Source: Planctomycetaceae bacterium (lineage in GTDB: Bacteria > Planctomycetota > Phycisphaerae > Phycisphaerales > SM1A02). From it: a DNA stretch of 64,000 nucleotides. Positions 8,524 through 17,374 of this stretch are shown here, one piece after another (position 1 is the stretch's first letter; each line of letters begins with the position of its first letter). The translations under genes and the position numbers were made by a program. The stretch is from positions 1-64,000 of the forward strand of contig CANLHK010000007.1 in NCBI GenBank assembly GCA_947490615.1, written 5' to 3'. The notes under the pieces are model-generated. The model searched no databases. It saw only the letters and a program-made list of their open reading frames with translations, and was not told where the DNA came from.

Positions 8524-9449
8524 GCGCCGAGGAGTTCGCGCACGCCGCGGCGAACACCACCGCGACGAACGCGCAGGAACGAGGCAGCGGCATCTTCGAC
8601 GCGCGCGAGTGCCTCGATCCGTGCCAGTCGAACTGCGTCGTCGATCGCCGTCGCCAACGGCGAACCCGCCAGTTGCGCGCGCGCGGCGCTCATCTCAACA
8701 TCAAGCAGCGCGAGGTCGCGATCCTCTCCGAGTGCCGCCGCAAGTCGCTTGGCGCGGCTGCGCATGCGAGCGACCGCAGCGGGAACATCATCTTCAAAGG
8801 GTCGCAACGCCAGCGCGAGAAAGGTCGCCATCTTGCGGCAGTCATGCAGACGCACGAGGTCGCTCGCCTCAAGCGCCGCAGAGAGTTCGGTACGGCAATC
8901 GCGAAACGCGCGCAGCACTAGGGTTGTCGCGTGCGCGGGATCAAACGCGCCCTCGATACCAAGGTGTGCCACCGCACCGCGCGCCGCGCGCAGGGCACGG
9001 TGCGCGCGCTCGATCGAAACGCCCGCATAGGCCGCGTCGTCGCGTCGTTCGCCTTCGCTGTGGATGAGTGTCGCCACGAGCACGGTGCGCGCCACGGTGC
9101 GTGTCTGCGCATCGGCGAATCGATCGACGAGGCGATGGATCGAGCGCAAGAGCGCGTCGCGATCGCGCAACGGGCCGAGCATCTGGTTTGCTTTGGCGCT
9201 GAACTCAAGCACGCTGGCGATCGCCTGATCGACGCCGCCTTCGCGGTGACCATTGCGACACAAGGGCGCCAACGCGCGCACCGACTTCAACGCGCGCCGA
9301 GCGCCGCGCACAGCTTCGCGTCGACTCGCAGGAGTGTCGACGGTGTCAAGCGACCCCGCGGCCAGCGTGACCGCCGTGCGCAACGCGTCCACCAACTGCG
9401 TTCTTGCAGTGGTGGCGCGGTGGTGGGCCTTGTCCGACTCATGCTCCAT
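8520..9449 (-). CDS. CHAD domain protein
   Basis: CHAD (conserved histidine alpha-helical) proteins bind polyphosphate through basic helical surfaces and are often linked to polyphosphate granules. The product (309 residues from ATG 9447-9449) is almost entirely helical, with the repeated patterns RGARRALKSVRALAPL, GPLRDRDALLRSIHRLVDRF, LHDCRKMATFLALALRPF and AAALGEDRDLALLDVEM. These give the two-repeat CHAD arrangement with conserved R, H and D. A GTG at 9468-9470 would add seven residues. It overlaps coaE and diverges from proS. No polyphosphate kinase or CYTH domain is nearby, so the link to polyphosphate is from the family only. Confidence 0.85.
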   Translation of the reverse strand: MEHESDKAHHRATTARTQLVDALRTAVTLAAGSLDTVDTPASRREAVRGARRALKSVRALAPLCRNGHREGGVDQAIASVLEFSAKANQMLGPLRDRDALLRSIHRLVDRFADAQTRTVARTVLVATLIHSEGERRDDAAYAGVSIERAHRALRAARGAVAHLGIEGAFDPAHATTLVLRAFRDCRTELSAALEASDLVRLHDCRKMATFLALALRPFEDDVPAAVARMRSRAKRLAAALGEDRDLALLDVEMSAARAQLAGSPLATAIDDAVRLARIEALARVEDAAASFLRVRRGGVRRGVRELLGA

Positions 9450-9554
9450 GCTGTGAATGTAGCGGCGCACCTCGGCGATTCAGCATGTTCTGTCGGCGTC
9501 TTGTGGTTCGTGCTACCTTCTCGGTCCTGCGCCTTGCACCGCGAGACCTCCATC

Positions 9555-11159
9555 ATGTCGACTGAAAAGCCCACCGAGAAGAACGCGTCCAACTCCAAGT
9601 CCGCTGCTCCAACCACGGCGATCACGCCGACGCGCGCGGAGAACTACCCCGAGTGGTACCAGCAGGTGGTTCGCGCGGCCGACCTCGCCGAGAACAGCGA
9701 TGTGCGCGGCTGCATGGTCATCAAGCCGTGGGGCTACGCGCTGTGGGAAAATGTCCAGCGCGTGCTGGATCGCATGTTCAAGGACACGGGGCATAAGAAC
9801 GCCTACTTCCCGCTGTTCATCCCGCTTTCGTACTTCGAGAAGGAAGCCGAGCATGTCGAGGGCTTCGCGAAAGAGTGCGCCGTGGTCACCCACCACCGAC
9901 TCGCTCCAGGGAAGAAGGCCGACGGCAAGATGGGCTTGATTCCTGCAGGCGAACTGCAAGAGCCACTCGTGGTGCGTCCGACCTCGGAGACGATCATCGG
10001 CGCGAGCTTCTCAAAGTGGGTGCAGAGCTATCGCGATCTTCCGCTGCTCATCAACCAATGGGCCAATGTCGTGCGTTGGGAAATGCGCACGCGCCTCTTC
10101 CTGCGCACCACCGAGTTCCTCTGGCAAGAGGGCCACACCGCGCACGCCACGAGTGAAGAGGCGATGGTTGAGACGCTCAAGATGCTTGAGGTCTACGCCG
10201 ACTTCGCCGAGAACTGGATGGCGATGCCTGTCCTCAAGGGTGAGAAGACCGAAGGCGAGCGATTTCCTGGCGCGGTGAACACCTATTGCATCGAAGCACT
10301 CATGCAAGACCGCAAGGCGCTGCAAGCGGGAACCTCGCATTTCCTCGGGCAGAACTTCGCCAAGGCCAGCGACATCAAGTTCAGCGATGCCAACGGCGCG
10401 GTCTCGTTTGCGTGGACGACTTCGTGGGGCGTCTCGACACGACTCATCGGCGGCATGATCATGACCCACGCCGACGATGATGGCATGGTGCTTCCGCCGC
10501 GTCTCGCGCCGTCGCATGTGGTGATCATCCCTGTGACCCACAAGCCTGAGACTGCGCAAGCAGTGCTCGACTATTGCAATCGTCTCGCGGCAGACCTGCG
10601 ACGGATTCCGTACGCGGGTCGCACGATCGATGTCGAAGTCGACGCGCGCGACATTCGCGGCGGCGACAAGGCGTGGCAGTGGATCAAGAAGGGCATTCCG
10701 CTGCGCGTCGAGGTGGGTCCGCGCGATATGGAGCAAGACTCCGTGTTCATGGCGCGTCGCGATCGCGCGCACAAGGACAAGCAGTCACTCAAGCGTGACG
10801 ACTTCGTCGCGACCATCACCACGATTCTTGAGGAGATGCAGTCGGGGCTCTTCGCGCGCGCCAAGGCGCATCGCGAACACAACACCAAGCGCGTCGACAG
10901 CCGAAGTGAGTTTGAAGCGTTCTTCGGTGCGCGCAACGACGCCGAAGCCGAAGACGGCGCGGGCGGCACCGCGAGTGTCGTCATGGGCGGCTTCGCGCTG
11001 GCGCACTATTGCCCTGATCCCAAGATCGAAGAAGAGCTCAAGACGAAGTTCGCGGTGACCTGCCGCTGCTTGCCGATCGACGGCGCCGAAGAGCCAGGAA
11101 AGTGCATCTTCAGCGGCAAACCATCGACGCGCCGCGCCGTGTTTGCCAAGGCCTACTGA
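9555..11159 (+). CDS. proS: Prolyl-tRNA synthetase, archaeal/eukaryotic-like (type 3)
   Basis: ProRS charges tRNA-Pro. The 534-residue size, the motif 2 region (RWEMRTRLFLRTTEFLWQEG) and the C-terminal zinc-binding-like domain ending in a terminal Tyr (RRAVFAKAY) mark the short 'type 3' form that lacks the bacterial editing insertion. The class II core is complete: RPTSETII, the GTSHFLGQNFAK segment and motif 3 around WGVSTRLIGGMIM. The C-terminal domain has CRCLPIDG and GKCIFSG, fewer cysteines than four well-spaced ligands. The ATG at 9555 follows an 84-bp divergent spacer from the CHAD gene. Confidence 0.96.
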   Translation: MSTEKPTEKNASNSKSAAPTTAITPTRAENYPEWYQQVVRAADLAENSDVRGCMVIKPWGYALWENVQRVLDRMFKDTGHKNAYFPLFIPLSYFEKEAEHVEGFAKECAVVTHHRLAPGKKADGKMGLIPAGELQEPLVVRPTSETIIGASFSKWVQSYRDLPLLINQWANVVRWEMRTRLFLRTTEFLWQEGHTAHATSEEAMVETLKMLEVYADFAENWMAMPVLKGEKTEGERFPGAVNTYCIEALMQDRKALQAGTSHFLGQNFAKASDIKFSDANGAVSFAWTTSWGVSTRLIGGMIMTHADDDGMVLPPRLAPSHVVIIPVTHKPETAQAVLDYCNRLAADLRRIPYAGRTIDVEVDARDIRGGDKAWQWIKKGIPLRVEVGPRDMEQDSVFMARRDRAHKDKQSLKRDDFVATITTILEEMQSGLFARAKAHREHNTKRVDSRSEFEAFFGARNDAEAEDGAGGTASVVMGGFALAHYCPDPKIEEELKTKFAVTCRCLPIDGAEEPGKCIFSGKPSTRRAVFAKAY

Positions 11160-11177
11160 ACGGCGTCTTGACGCGCG

Positions 11178-11771
11178 TTACTTGATGCCGTCGTCGGTCG
11201 ACGCAGGCGCGGTCTCGTTGGCCGCGCTGTTGGCGGACTCGACCTTGGCCGACTCGATCGCGGCCATCTCCGCCTTCTGCAGCGGATCGTTGACCGTGGG
11301 CTTCTCCGCAGGAATCATCCAGCGGTAGCTCCACGCGACCGACCATGGAGTGAGCGGTCCGCCCGCAAGCTTCACGGTCATGAGCTGGAAGACGCCGCGA
11401 TCGGGATAGACCACATCGATCTCAGCAGTGCCACCAGAGATGCGCAGTTGTTGCACGGAGTAGACGGCGTCATCGCCAGGCTCCATCGAGCGCGCGCTGT
11501 CAGGCAGAAGGAACGCCACGCGATTCCAAGTGTTCTCAGGAAGTCCTGCTGGCAGGTTGTAGATCAGCGGCGTGTTGGGAGCGGTGAGTCGGTGCGCTTC
11601 CCTGATCGCACCCGCCATGACCTCAGGTCCTGGTGAGACACTTGGTGTCGAGACGGTCTGCCCAGGAACGGGTGGATAGACCGAGGTCGCGGTGCAGGAG
11701 GCGAGCAGAAGCGAAGGAACAACGGCAAGCGCAAGACAGGCCGCGAGAGAACGGGTGTGCATGCGGCGCAT
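11178..11771 (-). CDS. Putative lipoprotein of unknown function
   Basis: I do not recognise the family. The 197-residue product starts with a lipoprotein signal peptide: basic residues, a hydrophobic stretch and the lipobox LLAS-Cys at residue 26, giving export and lipid anchoring. After a Pro/Ser/Thr-rich linker, the middle (NRVAFLLPD, YSVQQLRISGGTAEIDVVYPD, QLMTVKLAGG) looks like a small beta domain, followed by YRWMIPAEKP and an Ala/Ser/Glu-rich tail. Two ATG codons, 11769-11771 and 11760-11762, are possible starts. The gene converges on proS with an 18-bp gap. A strong terminator hairpin lies only 16 bp upstream of the first ATG, hinting at attenuation. Confidence 0.75.
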   Translation of the reverse strand: MRRMHTRSLAACLALAVVPSLLLASCTATSVYPPVPGQTVSTPSVSPGPEVMAGAIREAHRLTAPNTPLIYNLPAGLPENTWNRVAFLLPDSARSMEPGDDAVYSVQQLRISGGTAEIDVVYPDRGVFQLMTVKLAGGPLTPWSVAWSYRWMIPAEKPTVNDPLQKAEMAAIESAKVESANSAANETAPASTDDGIK

Positions 11772-11786
11772 CCTATCGCTGAGCGC

Positions 11787-11833
11787 AAAAAAACATCGTC
11801 GGCGCCACGGACGAATCCGAGGCACCGACGATG
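11787..11833 (-). terminator. Rho-independent terminator just upstream of the lipoprotein gene
   Basis: On the minus strand a stem of about 13 bp (CATCGTCGG...CCGACGATG, extended inside by TGCC/GGCG) is followed by seven T residues. It could end a small RNA or the thioesterase transcript, or act as the expression platform of a leader for the lipoprotein gene that begins 16 bp further on. Confidence 0.85.
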
Positions 11834-12166
11834 CAAACGTGGAATTCGGTCTGCGGTGCGGGCGGGAACCCAAACAACCGCAAGCTCGAGGGACCGAGGG
11901 GAGCGCCACGCGAGCGCTGTCCGACGGTTGACGCACTTTCGCGCGTCGCCCTTCACAGGTCGCTTTCGCAAACCTGTCTTTGTCAGGACCAGCCCTAAAG
12001 GGGGGGGAGGGGAGGGAGAAGAGAGCCAACCCTGACAGACGAGAAGAGAGATTCAGCCTGCTGTTCTGCGCAAGACCGCTGCGAATTGGAGCTCTGCAAG
12101 AGGCCTCTGCGTGGCCACAAGACTGGGTTTCCGCTGTAAGCCCATTTGTCCGACGGACTTACTGAC
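11834..12166 (-). ncRNA. Candidate structured non-coding RNA or 5' leader
   Basis: These 333 bases have no plausible gene on either strand. On the minus strand they contain several hairpins in a row: GTAAG/CTTAC near 12130-12160, ACAGGT/ACCTGT closed by a GAAA loop (11955-11977), GACGCGC/GTGCGTC closed by a GAAA loop (11930-11947) and AGCGC/GCGCT (11902-11918). The whole ends in the terminator at 11787-11833. GNRA loops appear only in the minus-strand reading, which agrees with the terminator orientation. I found no hallmarks of RNase P RNA, tmRNA, SRP RNA or a common riboswitch. A pyrimidine-rich stretch opposite a G8 run (about 12001-12020) separates two halves. Confidence 0.4.
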
Positions 12167-12601
12167 CTACCCCAAGCGCAAAGTTTCTGGAAGTGCGTGA
12201 GCCTTACCGGACTTATCGAGGCACGCGAGCACCGTGCGACCTTCGACAAGGAGCTCCTCGCCCCGAAAGAGCTCGTAGCGATGCTCCACCTTCACGGGTC
12301 CCGCGACGAGCAGATGCGTGGTCAAGCGCAGGAGGTCGTCGTAGCGCGCTGGTCGGCGGTAGCGCGCCTCGAGTTGGACGACCGCGAGAAAAACGCCCTC
12401 CTGTTCAAGGTCGCGGTAGGTCCGACCGTGGGCGCGAAGCATCTCGGTGCGACCGATCTCAAACCAGATGGGATAGACCGCGTGGTGGACCACACCCATC
12501 GGATCGCACTCGGGGTAGCGCGCGCGTATCTCGCTGTGGTGAGTCGCGAGCGACGGAAGCTGGACCGAGGCATCAAAGTGTGAGCGTGTGGCGCGAGGCA
12601 T
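12167..12601 (-). CDS. Acyl-CoA thioesterase, YbgC/4-hydroxybenzoyl-CoA type
   Basis: This is a hotdog-fold thioesterase of about 144 residues that would cleave acyl-CoA thioesters. The family signature is clear: RARYPECDPMGVVHHAVYPIWFEIGRTE, where the Asp of ECDPMG is the catalytic residue, followed by LEQEGVFLAVVQLEARYRRPARYDDLLRL. The ATG at 12599-12601 follows the mnmE stop by two bases, so it is translated as the last gene of yidC - mnmE - thioesterase. In Proteobacteria YbgC is linked to the Tol-Pal operon; here its neighbours are different, so the substrate is unknown. Confidence 0.88.
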   Translation of the reverse strand: MPRATRSHFDASVQLPSLATHHSEIRARYPECDPMGVVHHAVYPIWFEIGRTEMLRAHGRTYRDLEQEGVFLAVVQLEARYRRPARYDDLLRLTTHLLVAGPVKVEHRYELFRGEELLVEGRTVLACLDKSGKAHALPETLRLG

Positions 12602-12603
12602 GG

Positions 12604-14016
12604 TCACTTTCCAATGCAGAAGCGTGAGAAGACAAGACCAAGGACATCGTCGGGATGCACCGCCCCAGAGACTTCGCCAAGGTGATCCAGCGCCACTCGA
12701 AGTGTCGTGGCGAGCAGTTCGAGATCGACCAGCCGCCCGCTTGGACCGCACTCAATGGCGCGATGCGCGACCGCCGCATAGGCGCGCTCGGCACCAGCAA
12801 AGGCCGCATCGTGACGCGGCAAGATCGCCGAAAGCCGCGCGCGGCGCAGCGCTCGGTCGCGGCGGATGCGAAGGGCGATCTCGCAACGCAGCGTCTCAAT
12901 GCCGACGCCCGTCTGCGCGCTCAGCGCGATCGTGTCGGCGCGGCGAGGGTGCGTCGTCGCTTCGATGAGATCGGACTTCGTGTCGACCTCGATCAATTCG
13001 ATGGCCTCCACGGCCGCCGCTGCGCCCGAGTGCTCGTGGAGTTCGACACGCGGCTCGTTCGGTGCCGTGCAACGAACGACCACATCGGCACTGCGCAGCA
13101 TGTCGCGCGCGGAGCGTTGCATCTGCCCCGCGATCGATGCCTCGCTCACACCCTCGTCGACATGCGCCTGAAGTCCAGCGACATCCGCGAGGTCCACTTC
13201 GAGACCTGCGCCAAGCGTGAGTCGCTCGACGATGGCATCGCGCGTGGTTCCTGAGAGCGCGCTGGTGACGGTGCGCGTTCGTTGCAGGAGCGCATTGAAG
13301 AGCGTGCTCTTGCCTGCATTCGGTGCGCCGACAAGAACACAGAGTGGCACCGCGCGCGCGTGCGCCGAATCTTGCGTCCCTCGTAACTCGGCGCAGGCCT
13401 TCTGCAGCCGACTCGACCGCGTCGCGAGTTGTTCAGGCGTGATCGCCACGACATCTTCCTGGTCCGTGAAATCGATGCCCGCTTCGACGATGGCGAGAAG
13501 TTCAGCCGTCTCTTGCAGCAAGAGGGCAGCGCGCAATCCTGTGTTGCCGTGCGCGAGTTCATCGGCTGCTGCGATCTCGGCGTCGCTTGTGGCCGCGATG
13601 CGCGCGGCCATCGACTCCGCGTCGTCGATCGAGATTCGTCCTGCGAGATGCGCGCGCAACGCGAACTCACCGCCGCGGGCAAATCGTGCATCGAAACCCG
13701 CTGCACGCGCGCCCTCCACGAGCGCCGTTGCCACCGCTGCGGCAATCGCTGGTGCGCCAACGCAGGAGAGTTCCAACGCGTCTTCACCAGTGAAGCTCGC
13801 GCCGTCCTCCATCCAAAGTGCGAGGACCGGACAGTCGCAAGAACCACCGAGAACCGAAAGCCGCGCGCGAGCACGCGTCACGCCGCGGCGCGTGGGCACG
13901 ACACCAAGCACCGCCGCAGCAGCCGCGCGAACACCCGAACCAGAAGCGCGAACCAAGGCGCGCGGGCTTCGTCCTGGAGGACTCGCCACAGCGACGATGG
14001 TCTCTTGAACGAGCAC
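12604..14016 (-). CDS. mnmE: tRNA uridine-5-carboxymethylaminomethyl modification GTPase MnmE
   Basis: MnmE with MnmG modifies U34 of certain tRNAs using methylene-tetrahydrofolate. The 470-residue product has the N-terminal folate-binding domain (TIVAVASPPG, SFTGEDALELSCVGAPA), a helical domain, and a G domain inserted with G1 GAPNAGKSTLFNALL, G3 DVAGLQAH and G4 TKSD (Thr instead of the usual Asn). It ends in the invariant FCIGK, carrying the catalytic Cys. The start is a GTG at 14014-14016, four bases past the yidC stop; yidC-mnmE adjacency is the classical origin-region order, although dnaA, rnpA and rpmH are not seen here. Confidence 0.95.
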   Translation of the reverse strand: MLVQETIVAVASPPGRSPRALVRASGSGVRAAAAAVLGVVPTRRGVTRARARLSVLGGSCDCPVLALWMEDGASFTGEDALELSCVGAPAIAAAVATALVEGARAAGFDARFARGGEFALRAHLAGRISIDDAESMAARIAATSDAEIAAADELAHGNTGLRAALLLQETAELLAIVEAGIDFTDQEDVVAITPEQLATRSSRLQKACAELRGTQDSAHARAVPLCVLVGAPNAGKSTLFNALLQRTRTVTSALSGTTRDAIVERLTLGAGLEVDLADVAGLQAHVDEGVSEASIAGQMQRSARDMLRSADVVVRCTAPNEPRVELHEHSGAAAAVEAIELIEVDTKSDLIEATTHPRRADTIALSAQTGVGIETLRCEIALRIRRDRALRRARLSAILPRHDAAFAGAERAYAAVAHRAIECGPSGRLVDLELLATTLRVALDHLGEVSGAVHPDDVLGLVFSRFCIGK

Positions 14017-14020
14017 GCCG

Positions 14021-16153
14021 CTAGCGGTCCTTGAACTTCTTCTGCGTCTGCTGACGCTCCTTCATCCGATCGAGCGCCTTCTCATACATGCGTCCGAGGA
14101 GGTCGGGCTTCTTCTTCCCCGCCACAGGCTTGGCGGTGAGATCCATCGCGTCGACTTGCTTCTTGATGATGCGTCCCTCGACGATGCCGATGCAGGTCGA
14201 AGTCAGGATGTAGAGGGTCAATCCGCTCGGGACCACATAGGTCATGATCGGGAACATGAACACCATCATCCACTTCATCATCTTCTGCTGCGCGACCTGC
14301 TCCTCGCTCATGTTGGGAGTGACGGGCGGTGCCATGTACTGCTGTTGGATGTAGAAGACGATGCCCATCAACACAGGCAGCAAGTTGATCGCCGACAGCG
14401 AGAAGAGATACATCGGAATCGGCGTGCCGAACCGATAGAAGTTGTCGGGTGCCGAGAGGTCGGCAAGGAAACTCCAGTCGCCGAAACTCTGGAAGACGCC
14501 GAAGAATGGCGCTTGATGACGCAGCGGAAAGGCAAAGTAGAGCACCGCGTAGAGCGCCATCCAGATCGGCATCTGCGCGAAGGTCGGCAGCAGTCCACCG
14601 ATGCAGCCCGCAGGACTCACGCCGCGCTCACGGAACATGCGCATCTGCTCCTGCTGCATGCGCGCTGGTTCGTCCTTGAACTTCTTCTGTAGCTGATCAA
14701 GCTCAGGCTTCATCGCCGTCATCGCGCGCGAGAAGCGCTGCATGGAGATCTGCGACTTCTTCTGCACGGGATGGAGGACCACACGGACAACCACGACGAG
14801 TCCGATGATCGCCAGGCCCCAGTCAAACACCAGGTAGTTGTGAATGAAGGTGAGGAACCAGAGCAGCGAGTCGGCAAGCCAGGAGAAAGTGCAGTAGGTG
14901 CAGCATCCCGCCATGAGGTAGACGATGAGGCCTTCCATCTGCAGGGACTCGTAGGGCTGCAACCCTCCGAGGATGTTGGGATCGAGCGGGCCTGCGTAGA
15001 CGCCAAGTGCGTGCGTACTCGAGGCGCCTGCCTCGATCGTGGCCAGCGGGCTCCACAGTTCGGTGAAGAGGATGTCATCAGGCGCTGCAAGGCCGTTGGT
15101 GTTGATGCGCACGGTCTCGACCGAGTCGAGGAGCTTGCTGGTGCTCGCGCCGTTGGCCGAGTGCACCGCAAACGCGAAGTAGCGATCGGTCACGCCGTAC
15201 CAGACCAGTCCAAACTTCGAATCACGCGCAACCGTGCCCGGCCAAAGGTTGAGGTCGCCTGCCGCGAACTGCTTCTCCACATCGGCGCGCTCGTACATCT
15301 GACCGTTCGCGGTCACGAACGACTGTGAAGGATCGCGCGTGGGCGGGAAGAGATAGCCAAAGTGGAAGCGACGAACTTCCGTGAGACTCGTCGGATCGCG
15401 CGGCATGTCGCTTGGTCCGTACTGGACCAACCGCACCGCGTGCGCCTTGCCATCCTTGTTGGTGATGGTGTGAGCGATGCTGAGGAAGTACGGATTGGAA
15501 CCGCCCGCGCCGACCGCGCTGAACGCGCGCGTGAGATGCAAAACCGGAGTGCCCGCGGCATCGACGATTTCTGTGGTGAAGGTGCCAGGGCGCGCGGCGT
15601 CGTCCGCCCAGACCGCGCCAAAGACGCTGACCACGGTGCCGTCGAGTTCGATGGCGCGCATGCCCAACACGGGAATGTCAAACCCTTGCAGCTTGCGCGA
15701 TTCGATGAGCACATACCGATCCCGATCGGCGGGCATCGGCTTGGTTCCGCCTGACGCCCGCGAGCGCTTGGCTGCAATCGACGCATCGACGGACTGCCAG
15801 AAGTCCGCGAAGGTGATGCGCGCGATGCCCGCGCCGCTCTTGGCGAACTCAATCTGATACGGCGCGACGGCTGGATCAAGTGAACCCAGTGGCTGCGGCG
15901 CCGTCACGGCGGTCAGTCCTGCGGGCACGCGCGCGCTGAAGGCGGGCGTCGCTGGTACGGCGGGCGCTGCAGCGGTTGGCGCTGGCGACGGAGTCGTTGG
16001 TGGGACCGTCGTCTCCTGCGACGCCGCGGGCTGGATCGCAGCGTTGGCGGTGGCTGGAGTGGGAGTCGATCCTTGGCTCCAGATCAGGACGATCGAAACG
16101 AGGAGCGCCGTCAGTCCGCTCGTGAACAGAAACTTCTTGATGGTGGGCGACAT
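14021..16153 (-). CDS. yidC: Membrane protein insertase YidC
   Basis: YidC inserts membrane proteins alone or with Sec. The 710-residue protein starts with an N-terminal membrane anchor (KKFLFTSGLTALLVSIVLIW), a Pro/Ala/Thr-rich linker (residues 30-80), a large periplasmic beta domain (about 85-430), then the conserved C-terminal membrane domain. That domain contains HPVQKKSQISMQRFSRAM, FRERGVSPAGCIGGLLPTFAQMPIWMALYAVL and the final spans (MKWMMVFMFPIMTYVVPSGL). It is longer than E. coli YidC (548) because of the linker and periplasmic part. The ATG at 16151-16153 gives a proper signal-anchor. Confidence 0.95.
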   Translation of the reverse strand: MSPTIKKFLFTSGLTALLVSIVLIWSQGSTPTPATANAAIQPAASQETTVPPTTPSPAPTAAAPAVPATPAFSARVPAGLTAVTAPQPLGSLDPAVAPYQIEFAKSGAGIARITFADFWQSVDASIAAKRSRASGGTKPMPADRDRYVLIESRKLQGFDIPVLGMRAIELDGTVVSVFGAVWADDAARPGTFTTEIVDAAGTPVLHLTRAFSAVGAGGSNPYFLSIAHTITNKDGKAHAVRLVQYGPSDMPRDPTSLTEVRRFHFGYLFPPTRDPSQSFVTANGQMYERADVEKQFAAGDLNLWPGTVARDSKFGLVWYGVTDRYFAFAVHSANGASTSKLLDSVETVRINTNGLAAPDDILFTELWSPLATIEAGASSTHALGVYAGPLDPNILGGLQPYESLQMEGLIVYLMAGCCTYCTFSWLADSLLWFLTFIHNYLVFDWGLAIIGLVVVVRVVLHPVQKKSQISMQRFSRAMTAMKPELDQLQKKFKDEPARMQQEQMRMFRERGVSPAGCIGGLLPTFAQMPIWMALYAVLYFAFPLRHQAPFFGVFQSFGDWSFLADLSAPDNFYRFGTPIPMYLFSLSAINLLPVLMGIVFYIQQQYMAPPVTPNMSEEQVAQQKMMKWMMVFMFPIMTYVVPSGLTLYILTSTCIGIVEGRIIKKQVDAMDLTAKPVAGKKKPDLLGRMYEKALDRMKERQQTQKKFKDR

Positions 16154-16264
16154 GCTGTTGAACCGTGGTGCGTGCTTCGCGCGTGAAGGGCGCAGAGCGT
16201 ACCGAAGCCCGTGGTTCGGTGTCGCCACGCAGGCGCGCCCGCATCCTTGCCTGAAACCGCAGGA

Positions 16265-17248
16265 CTATTGGCCGAGTTCAAGACGCTCGGCAAGCCACGG
16301 ATCAAGATCCGCGCCTGCTTGACGCAAGTCGTGGAGCTTCTTCTGCGTGCGCGCGATGTCGTATTCGACGCGATGGAAGGTGAAGCGATCAGGCTCACCC
16401 GAGGTGGTGTCACCCGTCTCAAGAATCGCGTAGCTCGCGCGCGGATCACGATCACGCGGCTGGCCGACGGATCCAGGATTCAGAATGAAGCGCATGCCAC
16501 GCGGCATCTCATCTTCCCCAGGTGTCCAGGAGTCAATGTCGACGGGCAGACCGACCCACTCGACCGCAACATCACTGCGTCCGCGTCCACTCGGTGAGGA
16601 ATCAGCGAACTCGCGATCCTCAAGAAAGAAGCCTGGAACATGAGTGTGACCGACAAGCGCGCTCACCCGTTGCGGCGTGCCGTTGGGAGACGGCATCGTC
16701 AGCATGCGGAAGCTGCGCTCGATGCGATGCGGATTCTGTTCCGCGTCGGTCGGAAAGAGATACTCGTTGACGGGACGCGTCGGCGAACCGTGCACGCAGA
16801 TGTAGCGATCCAGCAACACATGGCGCGGCGAGATGCTGAACAGGAAGTCGACACGCGCCTTCGGGTCACGCAACATCGTGGAACGCGTCGCACAATCGGC
16901 GGCGTCGATCTCTCCAGCGGCCTGGCGCGCGGCGAGACCGCGGAGCACCTCCTCGATCTGCGCGGCCGCCGTCGTTCCAAAAACCTGCGCGCGCGTCCAG
17001 AAGGCGGCGTTGCGCGCGACGGGATTGAAGTTCGTTGGCTCGTAGAGCGCCGCGAAGTCGTGATTCCCCAGCAACGACCACTCACAGGTCGAGCGGACGA
17101 TGTCGACACACTCCAACGGATCGGGGCCGTAGCCCACGACATCGCCGAGGCAGATCATCGAGTCATAGCCGACACTCTTGGCGTGTCGAATGACTGCCTC
17201 GATCGCGGCGAGGTTGGCGTGAATGTCGCTGACAATCGCAATACGCAT
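16265..17248 (-). CDS. Calcineurin-like metallophosphoesterase, YfcE/phosphodiesterase-like
   Basis: A two-metal phosphoesterase of 327 residues. All the metal-binding motifs are present in order: SDIHANLAA (D-x-H), GDVVGYGPDP (G-D), GNHDFA (GNHD), CVHGSP and LVGHTHVPGF (GHTH). Between GNHD and the later motifs is a long helical insert, and the C-terminus (about residues 230-327) carries the FILNPGSVGQPRDRDPRASYAI beta segment typical of prokaryotic phosphodiesterase-like members. The substrate is unknown. The ATG at 17246-17248 is chosen because the fold starts immediately with RIAIVSDIH. It lies 111 bp upstream of yidC on the same strand. Confidence 0.88.
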   Translation of the reverse strand: MRIAIVSDIHANLAAIEAVIRHAKSVGYDSMICLGDVVGYGPDPLECVDIVRSTCEWSLLGNHDFAALYEPTNFNPVARNAAFWTRAQVFGTTAAAQIEEVLRGLAARQAAGEIDAADCATRSTMLRDPKARVDFLFSISPRHVLLDRYICVHGSPTRPVNEYLFPTDAEQNPHRIERSFRMLTMPSPNGTPQRVSALVGHTHVPGFFLEDREFADSSPSGRGRSDVAVEWVGLPVDIDSWTPGEDEMPRGMRFILNPGSVGQPRDRDPRASYAILETGDTTSGEPDRFTFHRVEYDIARTQKKLHDLRQAGADLDPWLAERLELGQ

Positions 17249-17374
17249 GCTTCGTACATCCGGCGGCCCGTAGGAAGGGGCGGATCGTAGCAAGGCGTTG
17301 TGCCGAGGTCGCCGCTGTGGAAGCAGTCCCGCGGGAAACCGCCGCCCTCAGTTTCGTCTCATCCCTTGCTCGTC

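Noticed and set aside
11834-12166. RNase P RNA, tmRNA, SRP RNA or 6S RNA at the structured region
   Set aside because: The GAGGAAAGTCC and ACAGAA blocks of RNase P, the tag frame and TTCGA arm of tmRNA, and the GGAAGCAGC-type loop of SRP RNA are absent, and the fold is not the single long hairpin of 6S RNA.
12604-16153. Replication origin near yidC/mnmE
   Set aside because: No dnaA, dnaN, rpmH or rnpA and no DnaA-box cluster (TTATCCACA type) seen; only the partial gene order is suggestive.
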